A stretch of DNA of 64,000 nucleotides from Actinomycetota bacterium (GTDB lineage: Bacteria; Actinomycetota; Actinomycetes; Streptosporangiales; Streptosporangiaceae): positions 1 through 64,000 of the forward strand of contig JAFAYQ010000074.1 of the NCBI GenBank assembly GCA_019240215.1. The letters are read 5' to 3'. The stretch's first letter is position 1; every line of letters begins with the position of its first letter. Shown one piece after another: positions 8,665 to 16,095 of the stretch. The position numbers were made by a program, and so were the translations under genes. The notes beneath the pieces are model-generated. The model was not told the origin of the DNA. It searched no databases and was given only the letters and a program-made list of their open reading frames with translations.

Positions 8665-9114
8665 ATGCACCTGAAGGACGACGAACTCATCAGCGGCCTC
8701 GGCGGTCGCGACGGCGTGCCCGGGCTGCTGGCCGCGGTCTACGCCCGGGTCACGACCGCCGTGAGCTTCACCCGGATGCTGACCCCGCTCGGCAACTACT
8801 TCATCGCCCGCCCGGCCGCGCGGGCCGCCGCCCGCGACATCACCGAGGAAACCGACGTGCCGCTGGACGCCGCCGTGGTGCTCGGGCTGTCGGCCGACGC
8901 CCTGCACACCTGGAGCGCGGACCCGATGCTGGACCAGGTCGGTGACTACCTCGGTCACGTCCCGCTGGCCCGCATCACCCAGATCACGGCCACTCCCGGG
9001 CGGAGCTGGCAGCAGCTCACGATCGGGCTGGACGGCGGCCATGACATCACCCTGGAGGCTCGGGGCGCCGCCCATCAGCTGGCCGCCGCTTACGAGAAGG
9101 TGTCCGTCCGGTAA
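8665..9114 (+). CDS. hypothetical protein, possible PH-like fold
   Basis: A 149-residue soluble protein I do not recognise with certainty. The N-terminal part (GLLAAVYARVTTAVSFTRML) is amphipathic. The C-terminal half (about 75-149) alternates strands and ends in a helix (AAHQLAAAYEKV), a layout seen in PH-like/YcxB-type domains. The ATG at 8665 is preferred because upstream codons in the same frame overlap the ligase and read as low-quality sequence; the ribosome site is weak. A perfect GTACTC/GAGTAC inverted repeat with 13-bp spacing (8631-8655) lies just upstream and may be an operator. It is followed after 11 bp by another hypothetical gene, suggesting a two-gene unit. Confidence 0.65.
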   Translation: MHLKDDELISGLGGRDGVPGLLAAVYARVTTAVSFTRMLTPLGNYFIARPAARAAARDITEETDVPLDAAVVLGLSADALHTWSADPMLDQVGDYLGHVPLARITQITATPGRSWQQLTIGLDGGHDITLEARGAAHQLAAAYEKVSVR

Positions 9115-9125
9115 AACTAGCCTGC

Positions 9126-9788
9126 GTGAACAGGCTCATCCGGCGCGCCGGCGCGCTCATCATCGCGGCCGCGATCGTTTTCCTCATGGTCTCCGACGTG
9201 GTGAACGGGCGGGGTTTCTCCGACTGGTGGGCCAAGCACGCGATCACCACCTCGCTGGTCTCCGACCTGCTGATCGTGGGGGCGACCGCGCTGATCTTCG
9301 ATGAGGTGCAGGCCTACCGGCAGCGCAAGGCCCGTTCGGTGTCGGTCGCCGCCCAGGGCCTGATCGTCTACGGCCAGGCCCGGGAGGCCTACCAGGCGGT
9401 GACGGCGATGGTCAGCGACCCGTCGGTCGAAGACGCGGTCCCCGACGAACTGCGCGACCTGGCCAGCAACCTGCTGGTGGCCTCGCCCAGCCTGTTCGAC
9501 GATCCGGACGCCCGCGACTTCCTGCTGCAGCTCGACCGGCTGATGGCCTCGCTGTTCTCGGCCGCCAACGGCCAGTCCAGCCGGCCCGACGGCATCGGCC
9601 GGCCCGACGAGCTGACCAACCGGATGAACCAGGTCCAGGCCTCGTTCGCGCCGTTGGTGGCCCGGTTCCCGCCCGACTACCAGCGGCGGGTCCGCGACGC
9701 CGACTCCGACATCGATTCCGGCACCGACTCGGACGCGGACGACGGTACCGACTCGGGCGACGGCGCCGCGGCCCCCGCCAGCAGCTGA
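9126..9788 (+). CDS. hypothetical membrane protein with acidic Asp/Ser-rich tail
   Basis: A 220-residue protein with two N-terminal membrane segments (about 8-24 and 44-60) and a cytoplasmic helical domain (about 65-190). Its tail is dominated by Asp, Ser, Gly and Thr, e.g. DSDIDSGTDSDADDGTDSGD. No family recognised. The GTG at 9126 follows the previous gene by 11 bp, so the two are probably co-transcribed. The repetitive acidic tail could bind cations or a basic partner; that is speculation. Confidence 0.65.
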   Translation: MNRLIRRAGALIIAAAIVFLMVSDVVNGRGFSDWWAKHAITTSLVSDLLIVGATALIFDEVQAYRQRKARSVSVAAQGLIVYGQAREAYQAVTAMVSDPSVEDAVPDELRDLASNLLVASPSLFDDPDARDFLLQLDRLMASLFSAANGQSSRPDGIGRPDELTNRMNQVQASFAPLVARFPPDYQRRVRDADSDIDSGTDSDADDGTDSGDGAAAPASS

Positions 9789-9797
9789 ACCCGCTGG

Positions 9798-10154
9798 TCA
9801 GACGGCCGGCACCTGGTCGAGGAAGCCGAACACGGCCGTGAGCTGCCCATCCGGCCCGGCCAGGGCGACGTCCGAGCCGACCACGACCGGCTCCTCACCC
9901 GCCGGCGCCAGGTTCCAGCTGAACCGGGCCTGCCGGTGGTGGGCGTCGACCGGCCCGGCCAGCGTGAACACGTACCCCGGGAACTGCCCCTGGACGGCGG
10001 CGATGGTCGCCTCGATCGCGTCCCGGCCGGCCACCTCGGCCAGCGGGTCGGTGTAGCTGGCGTCCGGCGCCCAGACCTGCTCGACCAGCTTGCGCCGGGC
10101 GGCCGGGTCGGTCTCGTTCCAGCAGTCCAGGTAGCGCTCGATGATGTCCTGCAT
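9798..10154 (-). CDS. SnoaL-like / nuclear transport factor 2 family protein
   Basis: A 118-residue single-domain protein with the NTF2-like cone fold. The N-terminal helix MQDIIERYLDCWNETDPAARR, then VWAPDASYTDPLAEVAGRDAI and the terminal strand AVFGFLDQVPA, are typical of SnoaL-type proteins. Family members are small-molecule isomerases, hydrolases or binding proteins, and the substrate cannot be predicted. The start ATG at 10154 has GGAGGA at good distance. It is convergent with the preceding membrane-protein gene and divergent from DUF3052, with a TTACCTG/CAGGTAA palindrome between the two divergent starts. Confidence 0.8.
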   Translation of the reverse strand: MQDIIERYLDCWNETDPAARRKLVEQVWAPDASYTDPLAEVAGRDAIEATIAAVQGQFPGYVFTLAGPVDAHHRQARFSWNLAPAGEEPVVVGSDVALAGPDGQLTAVFGFLDQVPAV

Positions 10155-10216
10155 GATGTCCTCCTTCGAGGTGAGTGCGATGCGCTCATCCTCGGCGGGC
10201 GGCCGCGCCAGGGCGA

Positions 10217-10231
10217 TTACCTGGCAGGTAA
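10217..10231. promoter_or_regulatory. TTACCTG-N1-CAGGTAA palindrome
   Basis: A perfect 7-1-7 inverted repeat in the gap between the divergent SnoaL-like (start 10154) and DUF3052 (start 10262) genes. Such TACCT/AGGTA dyads are common for HxlR/MarR-type winged-helix regulators. No such regulator lies nearby, so the binder is unknown. Confidence 0.45.
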
Positions 10232-10261
10232 GGGGCGGGCTGAGCTTGTACGATCGCCGGT

Positions 10262-10669
10262 GTGCAGGCGCGCAAGCTGGGGCTCAAGCCGGGACTGCGG
10301 GTGGCGCTGGACGACCCGCCGCCGGGCTGGGCACTGGCCGATCCGCCCGGTGGCCTGGAGATGGTCGGCGGCACCGGTGAGGCCGACGTGATCGTGGCGT
10401 TCTTCGCCCGTGCGGCCGATCTCGGCCTACGGCTCCCGGGGCTGGCCGAACGGGTATTCCCGGCCGGCGCGATCTGGGCCGCCTGGCCCCGCCGGGCGGG
10501 CGGTCACTCCAGCGACATCACCGACAACGTGGTCCGCGAGTACGCGCTGCCGCTCGGCCTGGTCGACGTGAAGGTCGCCGCGATCGACGACGACTGGTCC
10601 GGGCTGCGGCTGGTCTGGCGTAGAGAAAACCGGGGCAGCCGCCGGCTGACTGAGGCGCCCGCTAGCTGA
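10262..10669 (+). CDS. DUF3052 family protein
   Basis: A 135-residue protein of the DUF3052 family. The recognisable core is ADVIVAFFARAADL, then the Trp-rich strand GAIWAAWPRRAGG, and the C-terminal DITDNVVREYALPLGLVDVKV with DDDWSGLRLVWR. The family is small and cytoplasmic, without known enzymatic activity. The start is a GTG at 10262; the leader is short and the ribosome site unclear. Its 3' end overlaps the convergent YbaK-like gene by 8 bp. Confidence 0.8.
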   Translation: MQARKLGLKPGLRVALDDPPPGWALADPPGGLEMVGGTGEADVIVAFFARAADLGLRLPGLAERVFPAGAIWAAWPRRAGGHSSDITDNVVREYALPLGLVDVKVAAIDDDWSGLRLVWRRENRGSRRLTEAPAS

Positions 10670-11195
10670 CCGGGTTGGCCAGGCCTTCGATGACCTCGGC
10701 GCCCGGCAGCGTGGCCAGCGACGCGCCCGGCATCCAGAGCTTGGAGCCGCGGATGCCGGACCCGATGACCACGTGCGGCTGTTCCACCACGCGCGAGTCG
10801 ATGAGGATCGGCCACTCATCCGGCAGCCCGACCGGGGTGATGCCGCCGAACTCCATCCCGGTCGCGGCGACCACGTCGTCGAGCGGCGCGAACGTCGCCT
10901 TGCGGGCGTCCATTCGCCGCCGCACGACCCCGTTGACGTCCGCCCGCGTCACGGCCGTGACCAGGCACGCCGCGTAACTGGTGACGCCGCCGCGCTTGCC
11001 CGCGACGACCACGCAGTTGGCCGATTCGGGCAGCCCGACCCCGTAGTGCTCGCAGAACGCCACGGTGTCGGCCAGCTCCGGGTCGATCGGCGCGACCTCC
11101 GCCTCCGCGCCTCCCGGCCACTCGGCCAGTGCGGCCGCCACCGGCTTGGCCAGCAGTTCCGGACGGGACCGGGCGGGGGAGAGGTCGAGGTTCAT
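10662..11195 (-). CDS. YbaK/EbsC family aminoacyl-tRNA deacylase
   Basis: A protein of about 177 residues with the YbaK/prolyl-tRNA-editing fold, which hydrolyses mischarged aminoacyl-tRNA (Cys-tRNAPro for YbaK; related ones clear Ala-tRNAPro). Visible family features are NCVVVAGKRGG, the helix MDARKATFAPLDDVVAATGME and FGGITPVGLP, followed by DSRVVEQPHVVIGSGIRGSK. The conserved lysine of the active site is probably in VAGKRG or ARKATF. The ATG at 11195 gives a natural N-terminus (MNLDLSPARS); a TTG four codons upstream is possible. The protein acts in translation quality control, and nothing in the neighbourhood adds to that. Confidence 0.83.
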   Translation of the reverse strand: MNLDLSPARSRPELLAKPVAAALAEWPGGAEAEVAPIDPELADTVAFCEHYGVGLPESANCVVVAGKRGGVTSYAACLVTAVTRADVNGVVRRRMDARKATFAPLDDVVAATGMEFGGITPVGLPDEWPILIDSRVVEQPHVVIGSGIRGSKLWMPGASLATLPGAEVIEGLANPVS

Positions 11196-11225
11196 GCCCC
11201 TATCCAACCAGGCGTGGGGCCGCGG

Positions 11226-12065
11226 TCAGGCCTTGCGCGCGACGCCGCCCCACATCGCGGTCACCGGGTCGTCCGGGGCGACCGGGGTGTCCGGCCGCCA
11301 CACGGGCAGGTGCACGACCCCCGGTTCCAGCAGCTCGAGGCCGTCGAAGAACCGGCTGACCTCCGCGTGGGTGCGGAACTGAACCTTCTGCCGCATCGCC
11401 TGCGACAGCGACGCCTCGGCCTCGGCCGACTTCTCCGGCACCATGTCCTTGGCGGGCTGGGACAGCACCAGGTAGCTACCGGCCGGGACCGCGTCCATCA
11501 GCCGCCGCACGATGCCGTAGGGGTCGTCCTCGTCCGGCACGCAGTGCATGATCGCGATCAGCATGACCGCCACCGGCTCACCGAAGTCGAGGGTGGCGGC
11601 CGCCCCGGACAGGATCGTGGCCGGGTCGCGCACGTCCGCGTCCAGGTACGCGGTGGTGCCGGTGACGCTGGTCAGCAGGGCGCGGGCGTGGGTCAGCACG
11701 ATCGGGTCGTTGTCGACGTAGACCACCCGGCTGTCGGGCGCGGCCGCCTGCGCCACCTCGTGGGTGTTGTTGGCGCTGGGGATGCCGGTGCCGATGTCGA
11801 GGAACTGCCGGGTACCGGCCTCGGCCGCCAGGTAGCGCACCGCCCGGCCCAGGAAGGCCCGGTTGGCGCGCACGCCCGGCAGGATGGCCGGGGTGGCCCG
11901 CATGACCTTTTCGGCTGCTTCCCGGTCGACGGCGAAGTTGTCCTTACCGCCCAGCCAGTAGTTGTAGATCCGGGCGATGTGCGGCACGGTCGTGTCGATC
12001 TCGCGTGCGGGCGGCAGGTCGTCCTCGGGAACGACGCTGTGGAACCAATCCTTCTCGTCGGCCAC
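11226..12065 (-). CDS. Methyltransf_19 (DUF574) SAM-dependent methyltransferase
   Basis: A 279-residue class I methyltransferase of the actinobacterial Methyltransf_19 family (formerly DUF574). Diagnostic sequences are PHIARIYNYWLGGKDNFAVDR near the start, the SAM-binding QFLDIGTGIPSANNTHEVAQ, VVYVDNDPIVLTHARALL, and the C-terminal MWGGVARK. Substrates are unknown for the family, of which such genomes usually carry many copies. The GTG at 12065 is chosen because the conserved region starts soon after it and AAGG lies upstream. A strong hairpin separates it from the upstream secreted-protein gene. A paralogue lies at 36039-36830. Confidence 0.88.
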   Translation of the reverse strand: MADEKDWFHSVVPEDDLPPAREIDTTVPHIARIYNYWLGGKDNFAVDREAAEKVMRATPAILPGVRANRAFLGRAVRYLAAEAGTRQFLDIGTGIPSANNTHEVAQAAAPDSRVVYVDNDPIVLTHARALLTSVTGTTAYLDADVRDPATILSGAAATLDFGEPVAVMLIAIMHCVPDEDDPYGIVRRLMDAVPAGSYLVLSQPAKDMVPEKSAEAEASLSQAMRQKVQFRTHAEVSRFFDGLELLEPGVVHLPVWRPDTPVAPDDPVTAMWGGVARKA

Positions 12066-12072
12066 GGGCCTT

Positions 12073-12102
12073 ACCGTACCGGGCTTTTCCCCCCGGTACG
12101 GT
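12073..12102 (-). terminator. 11-bp perfect stem-loop between two minus-strand genes
   Basis: Arms 12073-12083 and 12092-12102 are perfectly complementary (ACCGTACCGGG and its partner) around an 8-base loop. It lies 6 bp after the stop of the secreted-protein gene and just before the methyltransferase start. There is no U-tract, as is common for actinobacterial stem-loop terminators. Its closeness to the downstream ribosome site means it could also affect translation. Confidence 0.55.
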
Positions 12103-12108
12103 CGTCGG

Positions 12109-12618
12109 TCAGTTGAGCTGCGAAGGCTTCGCCGGGAGCGGTCCGGACAGCACCCCGGTCCAGGTCCGCGGGCCGGTGACCGGCTTGCCACCGGAGTAGA
12201 CGGGCGGCCGCGCGCCTGGGAAGTACACCGTCACCCGGCTGAAGTAGCGCTGGCCGGGATGACCCGGCAGCGGCACGCTGCGCGAGAACGTCACGTCGGC
12301 CCGGTAGCCGTGGAACTTGCCGGCCGCGCAGTACGGCGTGCAGTCGTTGACCATTTCGGTCCCGGTGGCGTGGGCGGCCGACGCGGTCCACGACGACCAG
12401 GACAGGTGGGTGAGCACCGTGTTGCCGTCCGCGCAGGTCAGCGTGAAGCTGCTCGGCTTGACCTGGGCGTGCTGGCAGTTGAACACCTCGGGCCGGACCT
12501 GCCTGGCGGCCGGGTGCGCCGCTGAGTGACCGCCGGTGGTCGCCGCCGCCGTCCCCGCCGCGATGCCGATAGCGGCCAGCACCGGCACGAGAATGGCCGC
12601 AATACGTCGCTTGGTCAC
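12109..12618 (-). CDS. secreted hypothetical protein with disulfide potential
   Basis: A 169-residue exported protein. The signal peptide is clear: basic MTKRR, a hydrophobic core to about residue 24, and AAA-rich cleavage near 24-27. The mature part has four cysteines (in FNCQHAQ, LTCADGN, NDCTPYC), enough for two disulfides, and a beta-rich pattern with SRVTVYFPGARPPVYSGG. No family recognised. The start is GTG at 12618 with GGGGA upstream; an ATG overlapping it is out of frame. It is flanked by a methyltransferase and DUF2000 on the same strand but separated by gaps, so it is probably a single-gene unit. Confidence 0.7.
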   Translation of the reverse strand: MTKRRIAAILVPVLAAIGIAAGTAAATTGGHSAAHPAARQVRPEVFNCQHAQVKPSSFTLTCADGNTVLTHLSWSSWTASAAHATGTEMVNDCTPYCAAGKFHGYRADVTFSRSVPLPGHPGQRYFSRVTVYFPGARPPVYSGGKPVTGPRTWTGVLSGPLPAKPSQLN

Positions 12619-12759
12619 ATCGTCCCCGTTCGGCTGGAGGGCTCGCCGTTTCCCTCACCCTACGCGAACGACCATGATCATTCGGTGCCGGTGTGTAACT
12701 ATTTTGACTCTCCTCGTTACCGTCAGCACGCGCCCGTCAAGCCTCCTGCGCCTCACTAA

Positions 12760-13170
12760 TCAGGGATGCAACCCTGCTCCCTTGAACACCTTGTCCACCG
12801 GGTTGCGGGGACCGTAGACGGCCACGCCGACCAGGTTGAGGTCGGCGGTGGCGACCGCGCCGACCGTGGCCCGGTTGTCGTCGTCGTTGCCGGTCGCGAA
12901 CAGGTCCTCGGTGTAGATCCCGGTCGCCAGGTCGCGGCCGCAGGCCCGCTCGCGGATGACCGACAGCAGCGGCCCGTCGGCCGCGTAGACCAGCACCGGC
13001 TGGCGGAACATCTCCAGGTAATGCTGGCCCGAGCCGTCCTCATACGGCTTCCCGGCCGTCTCCGGGATCCCAGCCACGATTCCGCTGGCCAGGAACGCGG
13101 TCACGTTCAGTTTCTGCCAGACGGCCAGGTCGTCCCGCACGGCAATGGCGATCTTAGTGTCGAAGCGCAT
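12760..13170 (-). CDS. DUF2000 family protein
   Basis: A 136-residue protein of the DUF2000 family, which has a peptidyl-tRNA-hydrolase-like fold. The N-terminal signature is FDTKIAIAVRDDLAVWQKLN followed by VTAFLASGIVAG; the C-terminal half has GIYTEDLFATGNDDDNRATV and LNLVGVAVYGPRNPVDKV. The function is unknown. The ATG at 13170 lacks a good ribosome site. It is monocistronic by spacing. Confidence 0.75.
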   Translation of the reverse strand: MRFDTKIAIAVRDDLAVWQKLNVTAFLASGIVAGIPETAGKPYEDGSGQHYLEMFRQPVLVYAADGPLLSVIRERACGRDLATGIYTEDLFATGNDDDNRATVGAVATADLNLVGVAVYGPRNPVDKVFKGAGLHP

Positions 13171-13233
13171 ACGACCAGCCTGCGGCTGAGGTCCCGCTCG
13201 CCGCTTGAACGCTCGTGCGCCTGATTCACATTT

Positions 13234-13848
13234 TTAAAGGGCGGGACGGGTGTAGACGGCGGTGACGACATGACGCTCATCGGGACCGGGGCTCCGGGGC
13301 TGGACCGCCAGCTCGGTATCGGTCAGCCCGGCGCTGGTGAACGCGCGGAGGTCGTGGGGGCTGAGCGGCCACGGGCGGCGGCCCGGGGGGTCGTCGTCGC
13401 GGCGGCCCAGGCCGTGCACGAACACCCGGCCGCCCGGCGCCACCATCCCGGCGATGCTGGCGGCGGCGGTGGCCCGCTCGCTGACCGGCAGCGACTGCAA
13501 GGTCCGGATCTCCACCACCAGGTCGAACGCCCGTCGCCAGTCGTCCGGCAGCCGGAATACGTCCGCCACCCGGTAATCCACCGCCGACCCGGGGAACCGG
13601 GCCCGGCAGTGCGCGATGGCGGCCGGGACCAGGTCGAACGCCGTCACCCGGCAGCCGCGGCGGCTGACCTCCTCGGCGTCGTCGCCGAGGCCGCAGGCCA
13701 CCACTAGCGCTCGCGCCCCGGTGACCGGCGGCTGGCCGTCCAGCCACTGGACCAGGGCCGGCATCGGCGCCAGGCTGGCCCAGGGGATCCCGGCCAAGTC
13801 GTCGCCGGCCTGCGCGTAGATCGTCTCGAACGTGAGCTCATCGGCCAC
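13234..13848 (-). CDS. class I SAM-dependent methyltransferase (thiopurine-MT-like)
   Basis: A 204-residue methyltransferase. Motif I is ALVVACGLGDDAEEVSRRG, motif II VTAFDLVPAAIAHCRARFP, then YRVADVFRLP and the FDLVVEIRTLQSLPV strand. The C-terminal part carries VAPGGRVFVHGLGRRDDD. The family methylates small molecules, and the specific substrate is unknown. The start is GTG at 13848. Only 17 bp separate it from the divergent AraC gene, so each gene's promoter must reach into the other or the transcripts are nearly leaderless. Confidence 0.8.
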   Translation of the reverse strand: MADELTFETIYAQAGDDLAGIPWASLAPMPALVQWLDGQPPVTGARALVVACGLGDDAEEVSRRGCRVTAFDLVPAAIAHCRARFPGSAVDYRVADVFRLPDDWRRAFDLVVEIRTLQSLPVSERATAAASIAGMVAPGGRVFVHGLGRRDDDPPGRRPWPLSPHDLRAFTSAGLTDTELAVQPRSPGPDERHVVTAVYTRPAL

Positions 13849-13865
13849 CCCGCCATACTAGGAGC

Positions 13866-14744
13866 GTGGGCGGTGACTGGCGCGGGAGCGGCGACTGGGC
13901 CCGCTACTGGCGGTCCGGCGCCCCGGCGGCTGACGGCTCATCGGCTGGCGGCGGCCCGATCGGGGCCATGCACGCCCACTTCCGGTCCCACGTCTACCAC
14001 CGGCACAGTCACGAGACGTACTCGTTCGGGGTTACCGACGAGGGCGCCCAGGCCTTCACCTGCCGCGGCGGCCACCACGTGAGCACGGCCGACATGGTCA
14101 TGCTGTTCAACCCCGACGACCCCCACGACGGCCACGCGGCCACCGGCCCCGGCTTCACCTACCGGATGATCCACATCGCCCCCGCCCAGGTCGAAGACCT
14201 GCTGGTCGACGCCGGCGTCAGCCGGGGCGGCGGCCCGCTGTTCCGTACCCCCGTCGTCGCCGACCCGGTGCTGGCCCGCCGACTCCGCTCCCTCCATACC
14301 GCTCTTACCGGCGCCTCAATGCCGCTGCGGCAACACGAGGAGCTGACGTCAACGTTGCGCCTGCTGACCCGGCACGCCCACGGCGTCCCTTCCGCGCGCG
14401 AGGCCTTGGCCGCACCGGCGTCGGCGCTGATCGCCCGGCGGGTCCGGGAGCGGCTGCACGACGCCTACGCCAGCCCGCTCACCGCCGACGACCTGGCCGC
14501 GGCGGCCGGCTGCAGCCGGTACACCGCCAGCCGGGCGTTCACCGCCGTCTACGGTCTGCCCCCGAGCGACTACCAGCGCCAGCTGCGCCTACGCAGCGCC
14601 CGCGCCCTGCTGACCGGCGGCGCGTCGGCCGCTGAGGCGGCCGCCACCAGCGGGTTCGCCGACCAGGCGCACCTGACCCGCTGGTTCCGCCGGTACTACG
14701 GCGTCACCCCCGGCGTCTACCGTCAGGCCGTTGGCAGCCGGTAG
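13866..14744 (+). CDS. AraC family transcriptional regulator with cupin domain
   Basis: A 292-residue regulator. The N-terminal half is an AraC-type cupin, with HFRSHVYHRHSHETYSFGVT at about 38-57 giving the metal/ligand-binding His cluster and the strand MVMLFNPDDPHDGHA. The C-terminal half holds the two helix-turn-helix units, including LTADDLAAAAGCSRYTASRA (about 201-220) and AAEAAATSGFADQAHLTRWF, ending GVTPGVYRQ. It probably senses a small molecule. Many close relatives control neighbouring LysE-type exporters; here the divergent neighbour is a methyltransferase. The GTG start at 13866 follows TAGGAG. Its 3' end overlaps the convergent methyltransferase by 22 bp. Confidence 0.88.
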   Translation: MGGDWRGSGDWARYWRSGAPAADGSSAGGGPIGAMHAHFRSHVYHRHSHETYSFGVTDEGAQAFTCRGGHHVSTADMVMLFNPDDPHDGHAATGPGFTYRMIHIAPAQVEDLLVDAGVSRGGGPLFRTPVVADPVLARRLRSLHTALTGASMPLRQHEELTSTLRLLTRHAHGVPSAREALAAPASALIARRVRERLHDAYASPLTADDLAAAAGCSRYTASRAFTAVYGLPPSDYQRQLRLRSARALLTGGASAAEAAATSGFADQAHLTRWFRRYYGVTPGVYRQAVGSR

Positions 14745-15481
14745 ACCGACACGTGCGAGGCCGACTCGGCCGTGAACTCACGGCCGGCCCAGTCCGCGTG
14801 CCTGCTCTCCAGCCCGAACCCGGCCAGCTGGCCCATCAGGTCGAGCTCGGCGGGCCAGATGTAGCGGTGCGGGCTGCGCACCAGCCGGGCCTCGCGGCCC
14901 TCGCCGAAGTAGAAGTGGTGGGAGACCAGCCGCTGCTGCACCACGTCGTAGGTATCCAGCCCGATGTAACCGGGGTTGGATGCGAATACCACCGCCGACT
15001 GGCCCGGCGGCATCACCCGCAGCTCGGGCAGGCCCAGCTCGATCACGAACCGGCCGCCCGGACTGAGGTGCCGGGCCGCGTTGCGGAAGCATTCGACCTG
15101 CTCGGCCTGGGTGAGCAGGTTGCCGATGGTGTTGTAGACCAGGTAGACGAGGCTGAACTCGCCCGGCGCCCGCGTCGTCGCCATGTCGCCCCGGATCACC
15201 GGGATCGCGTCCTCGCCGGTCTTGGTGCGCAGCTGGCTGATCATGGCCTCCGACAGCTCGATGCCGGTCACCGGCACACCCCGCCCGGCCAGCGGGACCG
15301 CCACCCGTCCGGTCCCGATCGCAAACTCGAGCGCCCGCCCGTCCCCGGCCAGTTCGGCCAGCCGGTCCACCGTCGGCCCCAGTACCGCGGGCGCGAACAT
15401 CTCGCTGTCCGATGAGTCGTAGTCCCGGGCTATCTCGTTGTCCCAGATGTCCTCTTGCCGCCAGCTGTCCTCCTGCACCAT
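14723..15481 (-). CDS. class I SAM-dependent methyltransferase
   Basis: A 252-residue methyltransferase with motif I ALEFAIGTGRVAVPLAGRG, VTGIELSEAMISQLRTK, then IRGDMATTRAPGEFSLVYLV and LSPGGRFVIELGLP. The insert FYFGEGREARLVRSPHRYIW and C-terminal LAGFGLESRHADWAGREF are typical of actinobacterial small-molecule methyltransferases of unknown substrate. The ATG at 15481 is chosen because the frame upstream reads as non-coding sequence; a GTG one codon later is equally possible. It is the third methyltransferase within 4.3 kb. Confidence 0.82.
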   Translation of the reverse strand: MVQEDSWRQEDIWDNEIARDYDSSDSEMFAPAVLGPTVDRLAELAGDGRALEFAIGTGRVAVPLAGRGVPVTGIELSEAMISQLRTKTGEDAIPVIRGDMATTRAPGEFSLVYLVYNTIGNLLTQAEQVECFRNAARHLSPGGRFVIELGLPELRVMPPGQSAVVFASNPGYIGLDTYDVVQQRLVSHHFYFGEGREARLVRSPHRYIWPAELDLMGQLAGFGLESRHADWAGREFTAESASHVSVYRLPTA

Positions 15482-15524
15482 GGCGCCCACCATCCCGGTC
15501 GGCCCAGCCGGTGTCCAGCAAATT

Positions 15525-15935
15525 TCAGTCCGCCACCTCGGCCCAGGTGGTCGTGGTGCCGTAAGGGCCGCGCGCGCAATTCCAGGTGGTGGCGAGTGCG
15601 TCGACCAGGTGCAGGCCACGGCCGCCTTCCGCGCAGAAATCGGCCTCCCGCAGCCGCGGCAAGCTGGCGCCCCCGTCGTCGGTCACCTCGACCCGGATCA
15701 GCTGCGAATGGCTGGTCAGCGTGATCGAGACTTTGCCGTCGGGCCGCCGCCCGGACCGGCTGTGCAGAATTGAGTTCGTCACCAGTTCATCGACAATGAG
15801 CTGGATTGGCCCAGCGCTCGGATGGTCGGCGCCCAGCGCGCTCAGCACGAATTCCCGCGCCCGGGCCACCTGATCCACCCGGGCCGGCAAGCGGATGAAC
15901 GCCTGCCTGGTGTTTAACGTGCATACTCGGTTCAT
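15525..15935 (-). CDS. SpoIIAB/RsbW-like ATP-binding protein (anti-sigma-factor-type kinase)
   Basis: A 136-residue stand-alone GHKL ATPase of the kind abundant in filamentous actinomycetes. The N-box is IVDELVTNSILHSRS, the G1 box RVEVTDDGG and the G2 box GGRGLHLVDALATTW. Such proteins bind sigma factors or anti-sigma antagonists and phosphorylate the latter on Ser/Thr. No sigma or STAS gene is adjacent, so its partner is unknown. The ATG at 15935 follows a moderately AT-rich leader. Confidence 0.85.
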   Translation of the reverse strand: MNRVCTLNTRQAFIRLPARVDQVARAREFVLSALGADHPSAGPIQLIVDELVTNSILHSRSGRRPDGKVSITLTSHSQLIRVEVTDDGGASLPRLREADFCAEGGRGLHLVDALATTWNCARGPYGTTTTWAEVAD

Positions 15936-16095
15936 AAGGCCACCGCCCTCGGGTCGATCGGCCCCCCTACCCCTAACTTCGTATTTACTCCCACGCGAGT
16001 TCGCGAGAATTTCTTAACGCTTGTTTACGTCCCTGCCTTTCTCGCGCATCATCGCCTAACCTGGCCAAACGTGCCCATCCCGTCCGGGAGCACCC

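Noticed and set aside
10773..12116. 447-codon plus-strand frame across YbaK and methyltransferase genes
   Set aside because: It spans two genes and the gap between them on the opposite strand, and shows no recognisable domain.
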